Part shown: positions 52,017 through 61,032 of the stretch, in pieces
Numbering within the stretch: position 1 is the first letter of the stretch
Layout of the letters: every line of letters starts with the position of its first letter
Assembly: GCF_030409845.1 (NCBI RefSeq)
Contig: NZ_JAUFQQ010000003.1
Span: 620,001-684,000 of the forward strand
Direction of reading: 5' to 3'
DNA length: 64,000 bases
Origin: Flavobacterium branchiarum
Lineage (GTDB): Bacteria; Bacteroidota; Bacteroidia; Flavobacteriales; Flavobacteriaceae
Translations under genes and position numbers: made by a program
The notes under the pieces: model-generated
What the model saw: the letters and a program-made list of their open reading frames with translations, nothing else
The model's database searches: none
Told to the model about the DNA's origin: nothing

Positions 52017-52898
52017 TTATTTCTGATAAATGCTTTTTGGATAAAAAGCTTTAAATCCATTGTAAACTGCTTGATGCATTATAGTTGAGTGTATTTCGTT
52101 TTGGATATAATCATAATAAATTTTAGTGTTCTTTTCGTCATTTTGCTTCAGCGTTTCACTTAAAGATACAGCAACATCATACATAGTTTTATCTTCCTCT
52201 TTGTCGCAAGCAGCAACATATACTTGAACAGGTTTGTTGTTCTTTGCTTTCAGTAAGTTAGGTGCTTCGGTAAGCAAGGATTGGTCTCCCCACCACAAAC
52301 TAGGAGCAATAATTATGTAGCTATCAAATAAATTGCGGTGTTTTAATAAAATTTCAGTTGCTAATAATCCAGCTAAAGATTCACCAATAACGGTTTTGTG
52401 ATTGTTTGTATTGAACTTTTTATCAATATAAGGTTGTAATTCTTTTTCGAGAAAAGCAATGTATTTATCAGATCCACCGTATTGAGGAAAGTTTTCTTTT
52501 TTGAATCCTATTTTTTCAACAAAATCGATGTTAGGAACGCTAAAAGTAAAATCACGTCTTCGGTTCGTGTTTTCAATTCCAACCACAATAGATTTTGGGA
52601 ATCGGGCAATCCATTCTTCAGTATTAAAACGAACGATTCCAGTAATATGGATAAAGTCTTCTTCAACACCACCATCAAGAATATAGATAACGGGATAATT
52701 TAAAGTGTCTTTTTTGTTGTATCCCTGAGGTAAGTATATGTTTATTGTTCTTGTTTCACCCAATTCAGTCGATTTTAGCTTATCGGTAATTCCAAGAACG
52801 ATTGGTTGATTCTCAGTTGCAGTTTTCTTTTTTTTGGTTTGGGCAAAATTTGAAACAGCAAATGTTAAGAAGATAAAGAGGTAGAATGTATTTTTCAT
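52017..52898 (-). CDS. Secreted esterase, alpha/beta-hydrolase (PF00756-like)
   Basis: 293 residues with a signal peptide (1-19). Features of the putative-esterase family: LGETRTINIYLPQGYNKKDT, YPVIYILDGGVEEDFIHITG, catalytic Ser174 in GESLAGLLATEIL, and His in NEIHSTIMHQAVYNGFKAFY. Homologues hydrolyse feruloyl, siderophore (IroE-like) or other esters; the substrate is open. It is preceded by a DinB-like gene on the same strand. Confidence 0.88.
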   Translation of the reverse strand: MKNTFYLFIFLTFAVSNFAQTKKKKTATENQPIVLGITDKLKSTELGETRTINIYLPQGYNKKDTLNYPVIYILDGGVEEDFIHITGIVRFNTEEWIARFPKSIVVGIENTNRRRDFTFSVPNIDFVEKIGFKKENFPQYGGSDKYIAFLEKELQPYIDKKFNTNNHKTVIGESLAGLLATEILLKHRNLFDSYIIIAPSLWWGDQSLLTEAPNLLKAKNNKPVQVYVAACDKEEDKTMYDVAVSLSETLKQNDEKNTKIYYDYIQNEIHSTIMHQAVYNGFKAFYPKSIYQK

Positions 52899-52931
52899 AT
52901 GATTGGTATTTGAGAATAGCCGAACAGTGTA

Positions 52932-53423
52932 TTATTCTATATTTCGGATTATTATTATATATTTTTCTATTTGGCGGCGATGTCTTAAAACATGTACAAT
53001 AGCATGTTCCATGATTTGTTCGATATCATAGATTTGCCCCCAAGAAGTGGTTAGTTTTTTAGTATTATCAGATTCTTCAAGTTCATTGTCTTTTATATTT
53101 TTAAAAGTATCAATCATAAAAACAAATGAATCGTTTAAATGGCTGTTATAATCCTGAATGGTAGTGTGAAATATTTCATCTTTAAATTCAATTGATTCCC
53201 CTTTGGAGCGTCGGATATAAATACAATATGCATAACCAGAGCAAACAATATGCGATAAAATAGTCTGAATTGATCTGCAACTATCATCAGTTGTTTGGTT
53301 GTCAACAATCTTTATAAGTTCGGTATCCGAGATATCCGAAATAGTTTGTTGTAAATCTCTGATGGTTCCCTCATACACATCAAGTAATGCACCAACAGCT
53401 CCTAGTCTATACGTATTTATCAT
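52932..53423 (-). CDS. DinB-superfamily protein
   Basis: 163 residues of a four-helix bundle with metal-binding His positions: SIQTILSHIVCSGYAYCIYI and IEQIMEHAIVHVLRHRRQIE. This is the DinB/YfiT pattern of metal-dependent thiol-transferase-like proteins. Bacteroidetes lack mycothiol and mostly bacillithiol is scattered, so substrate is unclear. It starts 12 bp after the GNAT gene stops. Confidence 0.8.
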   Translation of the reverse strand: MINTYRLGAVGALLDVYEGTIRDLQQTISDISDTELIKIVDNQTTDDSCRSIQTILSHIVCSGYAYCIYIRRSKGESIEFKDEIFHTTIQDYNSHLNDSFVFMIDTFKNIKDNELEESDNTKKLTTSWGQIYDIEQIMEHAIVHVLRHRRQIEKYIIIIRNIE

Positions 53424-53435
53424 GCCGTTGAATTT

Positions 53436-54116
53436 TTACTTAGAAATATGCCAAAGGCTCATTTTGCGTCTGGTTACGAATCCTAGTTTTTCGTATAGTT
53501 TAATGGCACCAATATTACTTTCGACTACGTGCAAATAGGGTATTTTGTTTTGATCAAAAATAGTATTTACAGCATGAGCAATTAATTGTTTGGCGTATCC
53601 TTTTCCAGTATGGTCAGGATGCGTAACGATTGCACTTACTTCGGTAAAATCATTCATTTTCATGCGTTCGCCAGTAACTGCAATCAGTTTATTGTCCTTA
53701 AATATTCCAAAATAATTGCCTAACAGAGCCGTTTTTCTTTTAAAATAACCAGGCTGTACCAAACTAACCAATTCGAATAAAGCATCGATATGTTCACTTG
53801 TAGTAAGCGGAACAAAAGTTTCTGTAATTTCAATATCCAGTCGGTTATTAAGAACCATTTGCAGGCATATCAATTCTTTTTTCAATTCTAATTGATTTGA
53901 AAGCAACGGTTTTTCGCCAACAATAAAAAAGTTATCTGCGAATTCAGAATAAGCATCAATAGATTTTTGGATATTCTCAGTAGTTATAAATCCTCCAAAA
54001 GGACAATAATCAGGATGATAAAATTTGATGTTATTGTAATCTACTGCAAATTCTTGGTGCGTTTCAGAAAGCGAATACCAAGCTGGATTGTCTAGTTTTG
54101 TATAATCGGTATTCAT
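53436..54116 (-). CDS. GNAT-family N-acetyltransferase (FR47-like)
   Basis: Start chosen at MNTDYTKLDNPAWYSLSETH (54116, 226 residues); a longer frame starts at 54149. The C-terminal half has the acetyl-CoA site AIVTHPDHTGKGYAKQLIAH and then AIKLYEKLGFVTRRKM. The N-terminal half (FYHPDYCPFGGF, ENIQKSIDAYSEFADNFFIV) is a second GNAT-like lobe. The substrate is unknown. It is followed by the DinB gene 12 bp further. Confidence 0.88.
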   Translation of the reverse strand: MNTDYTKLDNPAWYSLSETHQEFAVDYNNIKFYHPDYCPFGGFITTENIQKSIDAYSEFADNFFIVGEKPLLSNQLELKKELICLQMVLNNRLDIEITETFVPLTTSEHIDALFELVSLVQPGYFKRKTALLGNYFGIFKDNKLIAVTGERMKMNDFTEVSAIVTHPDHTGKGYAKQLIAHAVNTIFDQNKIPYLHVVESNIGAIKLYEKLGFVTRRKMSLWHISK

Positions 54117-54196
54117 ATGTTTGATAGTGCCAGAATTACCTTCGAGCATTTATTATTGTGATTGGTATCAGAAATGAAATATGCCTAAAAGAAGTT

Positions 54197-54838
54197 TTAC
54201 CTCTTTGTAAAAGCAATCTTGAGACCAAGTAAGATGAAAACAATTCCAGTCATTTTGTTCAATCTACTTTCGGCATTTTTATTTTTATTAAAAAGAGTTG
54301 CAACATTACTTCCCATTAATGCCAAAAACGAACACCATATTAAGGCAATCATAAAGATAATGAATCCTAGTATTAAGTAAGGAGTAGGATTGTTTATTTC
54401 TGAGGATTTTATAAATTGGGGTAAAAATGCCAAGAAGAAAATGGCTATTTTAGGATTTAGAACATCGCTTAAAAGAGCAGTTAGAAATATTTTCTTGTTT
54501 GCTGTATTTTTAACTTCAATAGATTTTATTTCAGCTTGGTTCGTTTTTGCAGTAAGCGATTTGTAACCAAGATAAAATAAATAGACAGCTCCTAGATATT
54601 TAACAAGGCTAAAAGCAAAAGCTGATTTTGCTAGTATAAGCGAAAGTCCAAATGCAGCAGCAATAGTATGAATGACAAGTCCCAAGCTAACTCCGACAGC
54701 TGCGTATAATCCTGCTTTTTTACCCAAAGAAATACTTCTTGTTAATACCATGATAGTATCAATTCCTGGTGTAATAATAACAATTATTGCGGCGATTATA
54801 AATGTTCCTAAACTGTCTATTCCTGTCATGACTATCAT
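54197..54838 (-). CDS. LysE-family translocator
   Basis: 213-residue inner-membrane exporter of the LysE/RhtB superfamily, six hydrophobic segments. Signature segments: FIIAAIIVIITPGIDTIMVL, GLYAAVGVSLGLVIHTIAAA, and LTALLSDVLNPKIAIFFLAF. Family members export amino acids or related metabolites. Met4 is an alternative start. Promoter probably lies near the long inverted repeat upstream. Confidence 0.9.
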   Translation of the reverse strand: MIVMTGIDSLGTFIIAAIIVIITPGIDTIMVLTRSISLGKKAGLYAAVGVSLGLVIHTIAAAFGLSLILAKSAFAFSLVKYLGAVYLFYLGYKSLTAKTNQAEIKSIEVKNTANKKIFLTALLSDVLNPKIAIFFLAFLPQFIKSSEINNPTPYLILGFIIFMIALIWCSFLALMGSNVATLFNKNKNAESRLNKMTGIVFILLGLKIAFTKR

Positions 54839-54879
54839 TTTTTAGTATTTACTTCAATTTGTTTTGGGTAATTATTCTT

Positions 54880-55015
54880 AACACATAGAAACATAGATTC
54901 TGTAAACTCAGAAAGAGACGTTTCACTTATTCAGAATCCACATAGTAGACCATGTGAAAGAAATACATTTCTTTTTGATTCTTTTTTGCAAAGAAAACTG
55001 ATGTTTCTATGTGTT
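54880..55015. repeat. 136-bp long inverted repeat, second repeat type
   Basis: Perfect 15-base arms AACACATAGAAACAT (54880-54894) and ATGTTTCTATGTGTT (55001-55015) enclose 106 bp that itself contains the small palindrome CACAT / ATGTG. It is unrelated to the repeat at 43650. No ORF inside; it stands in the 246-bp gap between the LysE and MepB genes. A REP- or MITE-like origin is likely; I recall similar sequences scattered in flavobacteria, which is memory only. Confidence 0.7.
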
Positions 55016-55084
55016 AAATGTTTTTAGAATTACGCTTAAGGGTTGATTTAAGTTTTAAGCATTAGCTAAAATATGATTTATTTA

Positions 55085-55606
55085 TCAGGGAATCAATTTT
55101 TTTATTAAATCAAGATCAATTGGTTTTTCATTAGAGATAGGTACAAAATAGGCTAATTGCCATTGTTGGGTTTTCTGTGCTTGTTTACTAGTTGTCGTAT
55201 CCCAAGGAGGATATACACGTATAGCACGTTTGCCTTCTTTCTTATCATCAGATAAAATTCCTTTTTGATGCAATACTGATTTAGGGAAAATGAACTGTCC
55301 AAAATTAGAATCGTTTCGAGTACTCACAATAAATAAATCAATGTTGTCTGTAATTTCAAAAGGTGCAATAGGCCCTTTTTCGCTTCTTTTCCATAACGTA
55401 ACAAACTGACCCACTTTCGTTGGAGTAATTTTAGCTACTCGATATATCGTTGATTGGTTGTTTATTTGAAAAGTATAAGCGCCATAATCGGCACTTTCGG
55501 CTTCAGGGATTGGTTGCGTACATTCCAGAGCGCAAGTATCGTACAGTTGTTCTTTTGCTTCAAGCAAATCTTTATGAATAGAATTTGACCAAGTTGAGGT
55601 TGTCAT
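55085..55606 (-). CDS. MepB-family protein
   Basis: 173 residues of the MepB family (PF08877): CALECTQPIPEAESADYGAY, FQINNQSTIYRVAKITPTKV, GQFVTLWKRSEKGPIAPFEI, GQFIFPKSVLHQKGILS and IRVYPPWDTTTSKQAQKTQQ. MepB was named from the Staphylococcus mepRAB multidrug locus, but its biochemical role is not known, and no MepA exporter is beside it. It follows the alpha/beta-hydrolase gene on the same strand after 10 bp. Confidence 0.9.
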   Translation of the reverse strand: MTTSTWSNSIHKDLLEAKEQLYDTCALECTQPIPEAESADYGAYTFQINNQSTIYRVAKITPTKVGQFVTLWKRSEKGPIAPFEITDNIDLFIVSTRNDSNFGQFIFPKSVLHQKGILSDDKKEGKRAIRVYPPWDTTTSKQAQKTQQWQLAYFVPISNEKPIDLDLIKKLIP

Positions 55607-55616
55607 TATTATATTT

Positions 55617-56543
55617 TTATTTTTTATTAATCTTCAAAATCCAATCGATGCATGGAGTTATCCACTGAACTGTGCTGGTGGGATTATCGATTCCGAAACC
55701 ATGACCTCCATTGGCATAAAAAAAAGATTCGACAGGAACTTTGTTTTGTTGTAAAGCAGCAATAAATACAAGTGAGTTTTGCACTTTTACGTCAGCATCA
55801 TCTACAGCATGTGTAATAAATGTTGGGGCAGTATTTGGTGTAACATGCAATTCATTCGAGTATTCTTTTATTTTCTCAGGAGATGCATTTTCGCCTAGTA
55901 AACTATTTCTAGAGCCAAGATGAGTTAAAGAATCTGTCATACTAATAACAGGATAAGTTAGAATCATAAAATCGGGACGCAAACTAGTTTTGTGCGGATT
56001 GTCTATGTACGATTTTGAATAATGAGTACCTGCAGTAGCAGCCAAATGGCCACCTGCGGAACTACCTTGAATTCCAATTTTATTAGGATTGATTCCCCAT
56101 TGCTTGGCATTTTCTCTCACCAATTCAATAGCACGCTGTGCATCTTGCAAAGGAACAATTGTTTGGTTTTCGACGTATTTTGCATCTGGCAAACGGTATT
56201 TTAAAACAAATCCTGCAATACCACTTTCGTTTAGTCTTTTTGCAATAGCATACCCCTCATGATCAATTGCTACTCCCGAATAGCCTCCGCCTGAGCAAAT
56301 AATTACAGCAATACCAGTAGCTTTACTTTTTTCGGGAAGAAAAACAGTAAGATCTGGAGAAGCCACTCTTGTAATTACAGTGATCTTTTTATTTCCAGCG
56401 TTATAAACAATAGCAGTATCTTTTACTCCAGTAATTTCTTTGGAGTTGGGTACTTTGCCATTATATAAAGAAATGATTTTTTGGGCGTATGGAGAACTAG
56501 ACATTCCAATAAGTAAATAAAGCGTTAGCAATAATCGTTTCAT
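55617..56543 (-). CDS. Exported alpha/beta-hydrolase (acetyl-esterase / BnaXyn-like)
   Basis: 308 residues with signal peptide (1-20). HSL-like motif GGGYSGVAIDHEGYAIAKRL (the usual HGGG is here CSGGGYS), nucleophile Ser162 in GIQGSSAGGHLAATAG, Asp in HAVDDADVKVQN and catalytic His in ANGGHGFGI. Relatives deacetylate plant polysaccharides such as xylan. No carbohydrate-degradation cluster surrounds it. The downstream MepB gene is only 10 bp away. Confidence 0.88.
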   Translation of the reverse strand: MKRLLLTLYLLIGMSSSPYAQKIISLYNGKVPNSKEITGVKDTAIVYNAGNKKITVITRVASPDLTVFLPEKSKATGIAVIICSGGGYSGVAIDHEGYAIAKRLNESGIAGFVLKYRLPDAKYVENQTIVPLQDAQRAIELVRENAKQWGINPNKIGIQGSSAGGHLAATAGTHYSKSYIDNPHKTSLRPDFMILTYPVISMTDSLTHLGSRNSLLGENASPEKIKEYSNELHVTPNTAPTFITHAVDDADVKVQNSLVFIAALQQNKVPVESFFYANGGHGFGIDNPTSTVQWITPCIDWILKINKK

Positions 56544-56592
56544 AAAATTGTAAATAGAAGTTGAAATATAAGAAAAATATAAAAAACAGCGT

Positions 56593-57123
56593 TTACATTA
56601 TCCGTCTATTCTCAGTAGAAGCTAATTCGTATTCTTCAGACTTATGTAGTTTTCTAAGATTATCGATTAAATAATCTATTTGAGCAAGTCCGATTTCTTT
56701 ATATTTTTTTACATGTTCTTCACTCAGTTTTATTTCTCTTTGTACATCGGCAAAACCACCCAAAAAGCACCAAAGAAAATAATCATTTCCTTTTTTCTCA
56801 AAGATATAATCCCAATCTTTCCAATAAATTAGTTTGCCAGTTAGCTTTTTAATATTCAAATAAACAGGTTCAATTTTAAAATGCTCGTATTTAGAACAAG
56901 AATATCTATGAGAGGTTATTGATTCGTTTGTTAGGCATTTCTCAATTTCCTCAATTTGTGTCTGATTAAGATTGAATTCTTGAGTAAGCTCTTCTACAAG
57001 TTTCTTGTCATTAATAAAAGCAGTACAACTAATGAATTCATCAAGCTTTTCAGCCCATTCTACAGAGGTAAAATTTTCTCGAGTTATGAGGTTTGTTCTG
57101 TGAGCTTCAATTTTAAATAGCAT
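56593..57123 (-). CDS. Uncharacterised protein
   Basis: 176 residues, no signal peptide or membrane segment. Helical N-terminus (FKIEAHRTNLITRENFTSVE, WAEKLDEFISCTAFINDKKL) and a mixed middle part with aromatic runs (KIEPVYLNIKKLTGKLIYWK, DWDYIFEKKGNDYFLWCFLG). I do not recognise the family. Codon use matches the neighbours. Stands alone with 49- and 106-bp gaps. Confidence 0.68.
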   Translation of the reverse strand: MLFKIEAHRTNLITRENFTSVEWAEKLDEFISCTAFINDKKLVEELTQEFNLNQTQIEEIEKCLTNESITSHRYSCSKYEHFKIEPVYLNIKKLTGKLIYWKDWDYIFEKKGNDYFLWCFLGGFADVQREIKLSEEHVKKYKEIGLAQIDYLIDNLRKLHKSEEYELASTENRRIM

Positions 57124-57229
57124 TTTTTGGGAATTTTGTATTAAACAAAAATAGAAATTAAAACTGAACTCACTAAAGTTATTCCCTCATGGAATGGCAC
57201 TAATTCGCCTAGATTACTGAATATCCAAA

Positions 57230-57784
57230 TTAAATCTCTCTAAAAGACGCAAGTTCAAGTCTTGAGAATTTTGCGTTTTTGACCCTGTTTTCTGAAGGAT
57301 CAAAAGAATAGTTTTTTGCAGTACGAAAATCAGCTTTTTCAAGAATGCTCTGTACAAAAGTAGCATTAGCTAAATCGCAGTTCTTGAAAACTGCCTGTGT
57401 TAAATCGGTCTCTGAGAAATCTACATCTTTTAGTGAGCAATCGAAGAAGTTTGTTTTCTTTAATTTTTTCTGTAAAAAAGTCGAATAATCTAGAATGCAA
57501 CCTTGAAAATTCATCGAGAATAAGAAACTATTGCAGGCGCTAAAGTCTAATCCCATTAATTTACAATCAGTAAACTTACTATTTTTTAATCCTGTGTTTC
57601 GTAATGTCGCCAAAGAGAAATTACAGTTTTTAAAAGTACAATCTATAAAATCATTATTGCTTAAATCACTTTTTGAAAAGTTACAGTTTATAAAGTCGCA
57701 ATTGAAAAATTCAAAATCAGCTAATCTCTTTTCAGAGTAGTCAATGTTTTCAAAAGTCTTGCCTTGATGAAGTTGTGTATCCAT
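57230..57784 (-). CDS. Pentapeptide-repeat protein (Qnr/MfpA-like fold)
   Basis: 184 residues almost wholly of pentapeptide repeats with the A(D/N)LXX-like pattern: DFEFFNCDFINCNFSKSDLS, NNDFIDCTFKNCNFSLATLR, KFTDCKLMGLDFSACNSFLF, SLKDVDFSETDLTQAVFKNC and DLANATFVQSILEKADF. The fold is a right-handed quadrilateral beta-helix that mimics DNA, and Qnr proteins protect gyrase from quinolones. Whether this one does is not shown by the sequence; loops that distinguish Qnr proteins are not evident. No partner gene. Confidence 0.9.
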   Translation of the reverse strand: MDTQLHQGKTFENIDYSEKRLADFEFFNCDFINCNFSKSDLSNNDFIDCTFKNCNFSLATLRNTGLKNSKFTDCKLMGLDFSACNSFLFSMNFQGCILDYSTFLQKKLKKTNFFDCSLKDVDFSETDLTQAVFKNCDLANATFVQSILEKADFRTAKNYSFDPSENRVKNAKFSRLELASFREI

Positions 57785-57827
57785 AATAAATTTGGTGATG
57801 AAAAATTTAGTGTTGCAAATGCAGTAT

Positions 57828-58028
57828 TTATTCCAATTCGGTACAATCGAAAACGTTGTTGCTTAATAGCATTTCTACTATTTCATTTTGACTATCAATC
57901 CTTAAGATGTTATCACAATCTTCAAGGTCAAAATTCCATTTGGCGTCAGATAATATATCGTTAAGATAGACAGTAGCCGATTTTAATTTCAATTCAGAAT
58001 TTACCGAAGTTTTGAAAACGTAAATCAT
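57828..58028 (-). CDS. Small conserved protein, HMA-like fold without CXXC
   Basis: 66 residues. MIYVFKTSVNSELKLKSATV, YLNDILSDAKWNFDLEDCDN and ILRIDSQNEIVEMLL fit a beta-alpha-beta-beta-alpha pattern like heavy-metal-associated domains, but the metal-binding Cys pair is absent and only single Cys residues (39 and 62) remain. I recall similar small proteins in flavobacteria annotated as hypothetical. It ends 43 bp before the pentapeptide gene starts, and the AraC gene lies upstream in transcription. Confidence 0.62.
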   Translation of the reverse strand: MIYVFKTSVNSELKLKSATVYLNDILSDAKWNFDLEDCDNILRIDSQNEIVEMLLSNNVFDCTELE

Positions 58029-58098
58029 TATTTGCTTTTTTTAGTTTGCAAATGTCAATAATAAAGCAGTAATCCTATTAGGATTCAATAAGCAAGAG

Positions 58099-59019
58099 TT
58101 AGGATTTTTCAATCATCTTTCGGTACTCGATAGGAGTAATGCCTTCGTGTTTTTTAAAGATACGGCTAAAGTAGGATTGATCATAATGACCTACCTGCAT
58201 GGCAATTTCATTAATGGTAAGATTGGTTTGGTACAATAAGTATTTGGCTTCTAGAAGAATTGTTTCATCAATCCATTTGGTAGGTGATTTTCCTGTAACC
58301 GATTTTATAGATTTATTTAAATGGTTCGGAGTTACACTGAGCATCGAAGCATAATAGCTTACTTGGTGCTGTGTTTTTATATGTAAATAAATAAGTTCTT
58401 TAAACTTAGTTGTAAGTGTAGTTGCAGCGGTTAGGGTTTTATTGGTTTTTATAGCATTCTTATTAATTTCGAAAAGTAAAGTAATAAGGTAAGATTGTAT
58501 GATCTCTAGGTTTGCACTTCCAGTTTCACTGTATTCAATAAGCAGGCGATTTAATAAATTTGATATAAATCCAGCTTCTCGTTTTTGAAAAGTTATTGAA
58601 GGATTCCCCCAAATTTTCAAAAAATCAAATTCATTTATCATCTCACGATTGCCATATTTTCCAATTAAAATGTCTTGGTGAAACTGACAAATAATGCCAG
58701 TTATATTTTTACTCATAAAATCGATAGCGTAAATCTGTCCAGCAGGAACGACCACCATTTCGTTTGCTTTAGTAGTATATTCTTCTGATCCAACTTTTAA
58801 CTTATGAATTCCAGAAGTAATAAAAAGAACCGTATGACAAATATGTTTGGATGGAGGTATAGGAAATTTTAGTTGGTTTACGTCTTCAATTCTCAAACAA
58901 AAAAAATGTTCAGAATTTGATTTGAAAAGATGTTCTATAGTGTTTTCAGATTCAAGAAATGTATCCCGAAAGTCTTTTCCACTGTAGGTTCTTATAGTTT
59001 CATCTTTTCCCATCTTCAT
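58099..59019 (-). CDS. AraC-family transcriptional regulator
   Basis: 306 residues. N-terminal cupin-like effector part (FPIPPSKHICHTVLFITSGI, YTTKANEMVVVPAGQIYAID) and a C-terminal double HTH: YYASMLSVTPNHLNKSIKSV, GKSPTKWIDETILLEAKYLL, TNLTINEIAMQVGHYDQSYF and SRIFKKHEGITPIEYRKM. The regulon and ligand are unknown; the neighbouring 66-residue gene downstream is the nearest candidate target. Confidence 0.94.
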   Translation of the reverse strand: MKMGKDETIRTYSGKDFRDTFLESENTIEHLFKSNSEHFFCLRIEDVNQLKFPIPPSKHICHTVLFITSGIHKLKVGSEEYTTKANEMVVVPAGQIYAIDFMSKNITGIICQFHQDILIGKYGNREMINEFDFLKIWGNPSITFQKREAGFISNLLNRLLIEYSETGSANLEIIQSYLITLLFEINKNAIKTNKTLTAATTLTTKFKELIYLHIKTQHQVSYYASMLSVTPNHLNKSIKSVTGKSPTKWIDETILLEAKYLLYQTNLTINEIAMQVGHYDQSYFSRIFKKHEGITPIEYRKMIEKS

Positions 59020-59090
59020 CTGCTCTTGTTTGGTATTCGTAGTAAAATTTATGGAATGGAAATTAAAAGATAAAATGAAACTTTATAAAG

Positions 59091-59585
59091 TTATCGCTTT
59101 CTTCTTTGTGTTACTCTTCTATATTCTTCGGTGTTATTGATGTACTTTTTTGCTTTGTTTATTTTAAAATAAAAGAAACAAATTAAGATACTTGCGATGC
59201 AAAGAACTAACATTAAAAGATCAAATAGGTCATAAAATGTGTCAATAGTTTCACCATTTATTGATAGTATTTTTGAATTAGTGTTGCCAACATATAATTT
59301 TTTAAATGTAATGATATCACCAATCTTTACATTATAATTGATTCTTTCGTACGGAGTCAGAAAAAGCTTCTCATTCTTGCTATCAATTTTAAATTCAAAA
59401 GCATTGAGGTTGCCACCACCATTTTTTGGATAGTTGTTTAATAAATTAACTTTCGTGATTTTTCCACTTATAATTTCTTTATTGAATAACTGTTTTAAAT
59501 TATCGAAGGTTGTTAGGCCAGCAACGGTAATTATTACTAAAGCAAAGAGGGATGCAATAGAAACAGCAATATAATTCTTTAGCAT
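59091..59585 (-). CDS. Membrane protein with DUF3592-like plan
   Basis: 164 residues with two hydrophobic segments (about 6-26 and 122-142) flanking an extracytoplasmic beta domain (EIISGKITKVNLLNNYPKNG, FEFKIDSKNEKLFLTPYERI, KIGDIITFKKLYVGN). The plan resembles DUF3592-type proteins, but similarity is weak. It ends with a basic tail. It lies 14 bp downstream of a lipoprotein gene, and the two are likely co-transcribed. Confidence 0.55.
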   Translation of the reverse strand: MLKNYIAVSIASLFALVIITVAGLTTFDNLKQLFNKEIISGKITKVNLLNNYPKNGGGNLNAFEFKIDSKNEKLFLTPYERINYNVKIGDIITFKKLYVGNTNSKILSINGETIDTFYDLFDLLMLVLCIASILICFFYFKINKAKKYINNTEEYRRVTQRRKR

Positions 59586-59599
59586 TTTAGCGTTATATA

Positions 59600-60163
59600 T
59601 TATTTCTCAATTTCAATTCCAAAGCTATTCGTAGGGAATATTACCCAGCGATTATCTACTTTCATTGCTTTGTTAACTTTTAGGCTATGTATTTTGTTGT
59701 CGTTTAATTCAATTATAATCTTTAAATCATAGGTGTCAGAATCGACCATTACTTTATTTCTAATAGTTTTTACTTTTTTTGATCCAATCAAAGTTGCTTC
59801 TGTTTTTATAGATTTTATTTGGTTCCAATCAAATAAACGATGTGCTTCTGAGAAGAATTTATTGATTTGCTTAATATCATCGGGTTTTTTCTGAGTTCCT
59901 TTTCTTATGATTAGGTTCATTAAATCTTGGCTAGATTTTAGTTTCGAAGATTCCTCAGGAGTTATTTTTGCGCTTGCAAAACCATAGGAAGCATTTTCTT
60001 TAGGAGAGATAAATAAAGAATACAATCCTTCTGAATCTTTATTTTTGATATTGTTTGTAATTTCTTCAGCAAATTCATCGATTGTTTCTGGTTCCTTATT
60101 GCAAGAAACTAATGAGATAAGACCAAAAAGAAATAGAAGTTTTGTGAATTTTATATTTTTCAT
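59600..60163 (-). CDS. Lipoprotein of unknown function
   Basis: 187 residues with lipobox LVSC (Cys21). The mature part has an N-terminal helical region (EEITNNIKNKDSEGLYSLFI, SSKLKSQDLMNLIIRKGTQK) and a C-terminal beta part (KTIRNKVMVDSDTYDLKIII, VNKAMKVDNRWVIFPTNSFG), like the cystatin/NTF2-type domains often found in bacterial lipoproteins. No family name can be given. It is followed by the membrane-protein gene after 14 bp and preceded by a GNAT gene after 35 bp. Confidence 0.6.
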   Translation of the reverse strand: MKNIKFTKLLFLFGLISLVSCNKEPETIDEFAEEITNNIKNKDSEGLYSLFISPKENASYGFASAKITPEESSKLKSSQDLMNLIIRKGTQKKPDDIKQINKFFSEAHRLFDWNQIKSIKTEATLIGSKKVKTIRNKVMVDSDTYDLKIIIELNDNKIHSLKVNKAMKVDNRWVIFPTNSFGIEIEK

Positions 60164-60198
60164 TTTATGTTTTTATTTTTTAAAAGCACTTAGGTATT

Positions 60199-60735
60199 TT
60201 ACTTGACATCAATTTTGAGAAGAGAATATAAATTCAAGTCAATAAATTGATCATAAAGTAATTCTCCTTGGCGAAGAACTCCTTCGTGGGTAAAGTTAAG
60301 TTTTTCTGGGATTGTTTTGCTTTTTAAGTTTTCAGTTCCGCATTTTATTTCAATTCGGTTAAGCTGTAAATCTGAAAATGCAAAGTCGATAATTGCTTTA
60401 CAAGATTGGGTTATGATTCCTTTTCCTTGTAGATTTTCGGCAAGCCAATAACCAATTTCCCCAATTTTATTCTGACCATCAATTTTATAAATACCAATTC
60501 TTCCAACTACTTTTTCGTTGGTAATAATAACAAAAGCAAATTCATTTCCATCTAGGTTTCGTTGCATAGTTCCTTTTACAAAATTGGTTGCAAATTCAAC
60601 TGTTTGCATTCTATCAACAAAAGGCAACCATTCTCTTAAATGAATTCGGTTGGCATCAACAAGATCAAAGATTGGTTGGGCATGATTCTCGGTTATTAAT
60701 TCCAGTTTTATGTTTTGGTCAATGTTGATGGTCAT
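60199..60735 (-). CDS. RimJ/RimL-type GNAT acetyltransferase
   Basis: 178 residues of the ribosomal-protein-alanine acetyltransferase type: LELITENHAQPIFDLVDANR, HLREWLPFVDRMQT, GEIGYWLAENLQGKGIITQS (acetyl-CoA site) and IEIKCGTENLKSKTIPEKLN, ending with the usual HEGVLRQGELLYDQFIDLNL. It could acetylate a ribosomal protein, another protein or a small metabolite. Stands at the head of a three-gene minus-strand run. Confidence 0.9.
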   Translation of the reverse strand: MTINIDQNIKLELITENHAQPIFDLVDANRIHLREWLPFVDRMQTVEFATNFVKGTMQRNLDGNEFAFVIITNEKVVGRIGIYKIDGQNKIGEIGYWLAENLQGKGIITQSCKAIIDFAFSDLQLNRIEIKCGTENLKSKTIPEKLNFTHEGVLRQGELLYDQFIDLNLYSLLKIDVK

Positions 60736-60972
60736 ATTGAATTAGCTTATGTCGGTTAGTTTAGAAGTTTCATTATTAGAAAATTCAAAGATTGATTTTC
60801 CTCTTCTTGATATGATTTAGTTTTTATTATGAAATGCATTAGCGGTACTTAGATTGTTTTACTGCTTTCCTTTAGCTAATGTATAACTATTTATCAATAT
60901 TTTTTACTTGACTATTTTCATTTCAACCACGGAAAAGCTTTGTTATTTACTCGGTATCTCATTAAAAAAGCA

Positions 60973-61004
60973 CAGCCTTACTATTGCTAACAATAATAAG
61001 GCTG
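60973..61004 (-). terminator. Terminator downstream of the S9 peptidase
   Basis: Imperfect hairpin: CAGCCTTA / TAAGGCTG outer arms and TATTG / CAATA inner arms with one mismatch and loop CTAA (60973-61004). On the minus strand six T follow. It lies 29 bp past the S9 peptidase stop. The rest of the 297-bp gap (60736-61032) shows nothing further. Confidence 0.82.
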
Positions 61005-61032
61005 TTAAATTTGATAATCTTACAACGTATTT

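Noticed and set aside
57230..57784. Pentapeptide protein as a quinolone-resistance gene qnr
   Set aside because: Only the repeat fold is supported; loops and sequence specific to Qnr are not evident, so a resistance label is not justified.
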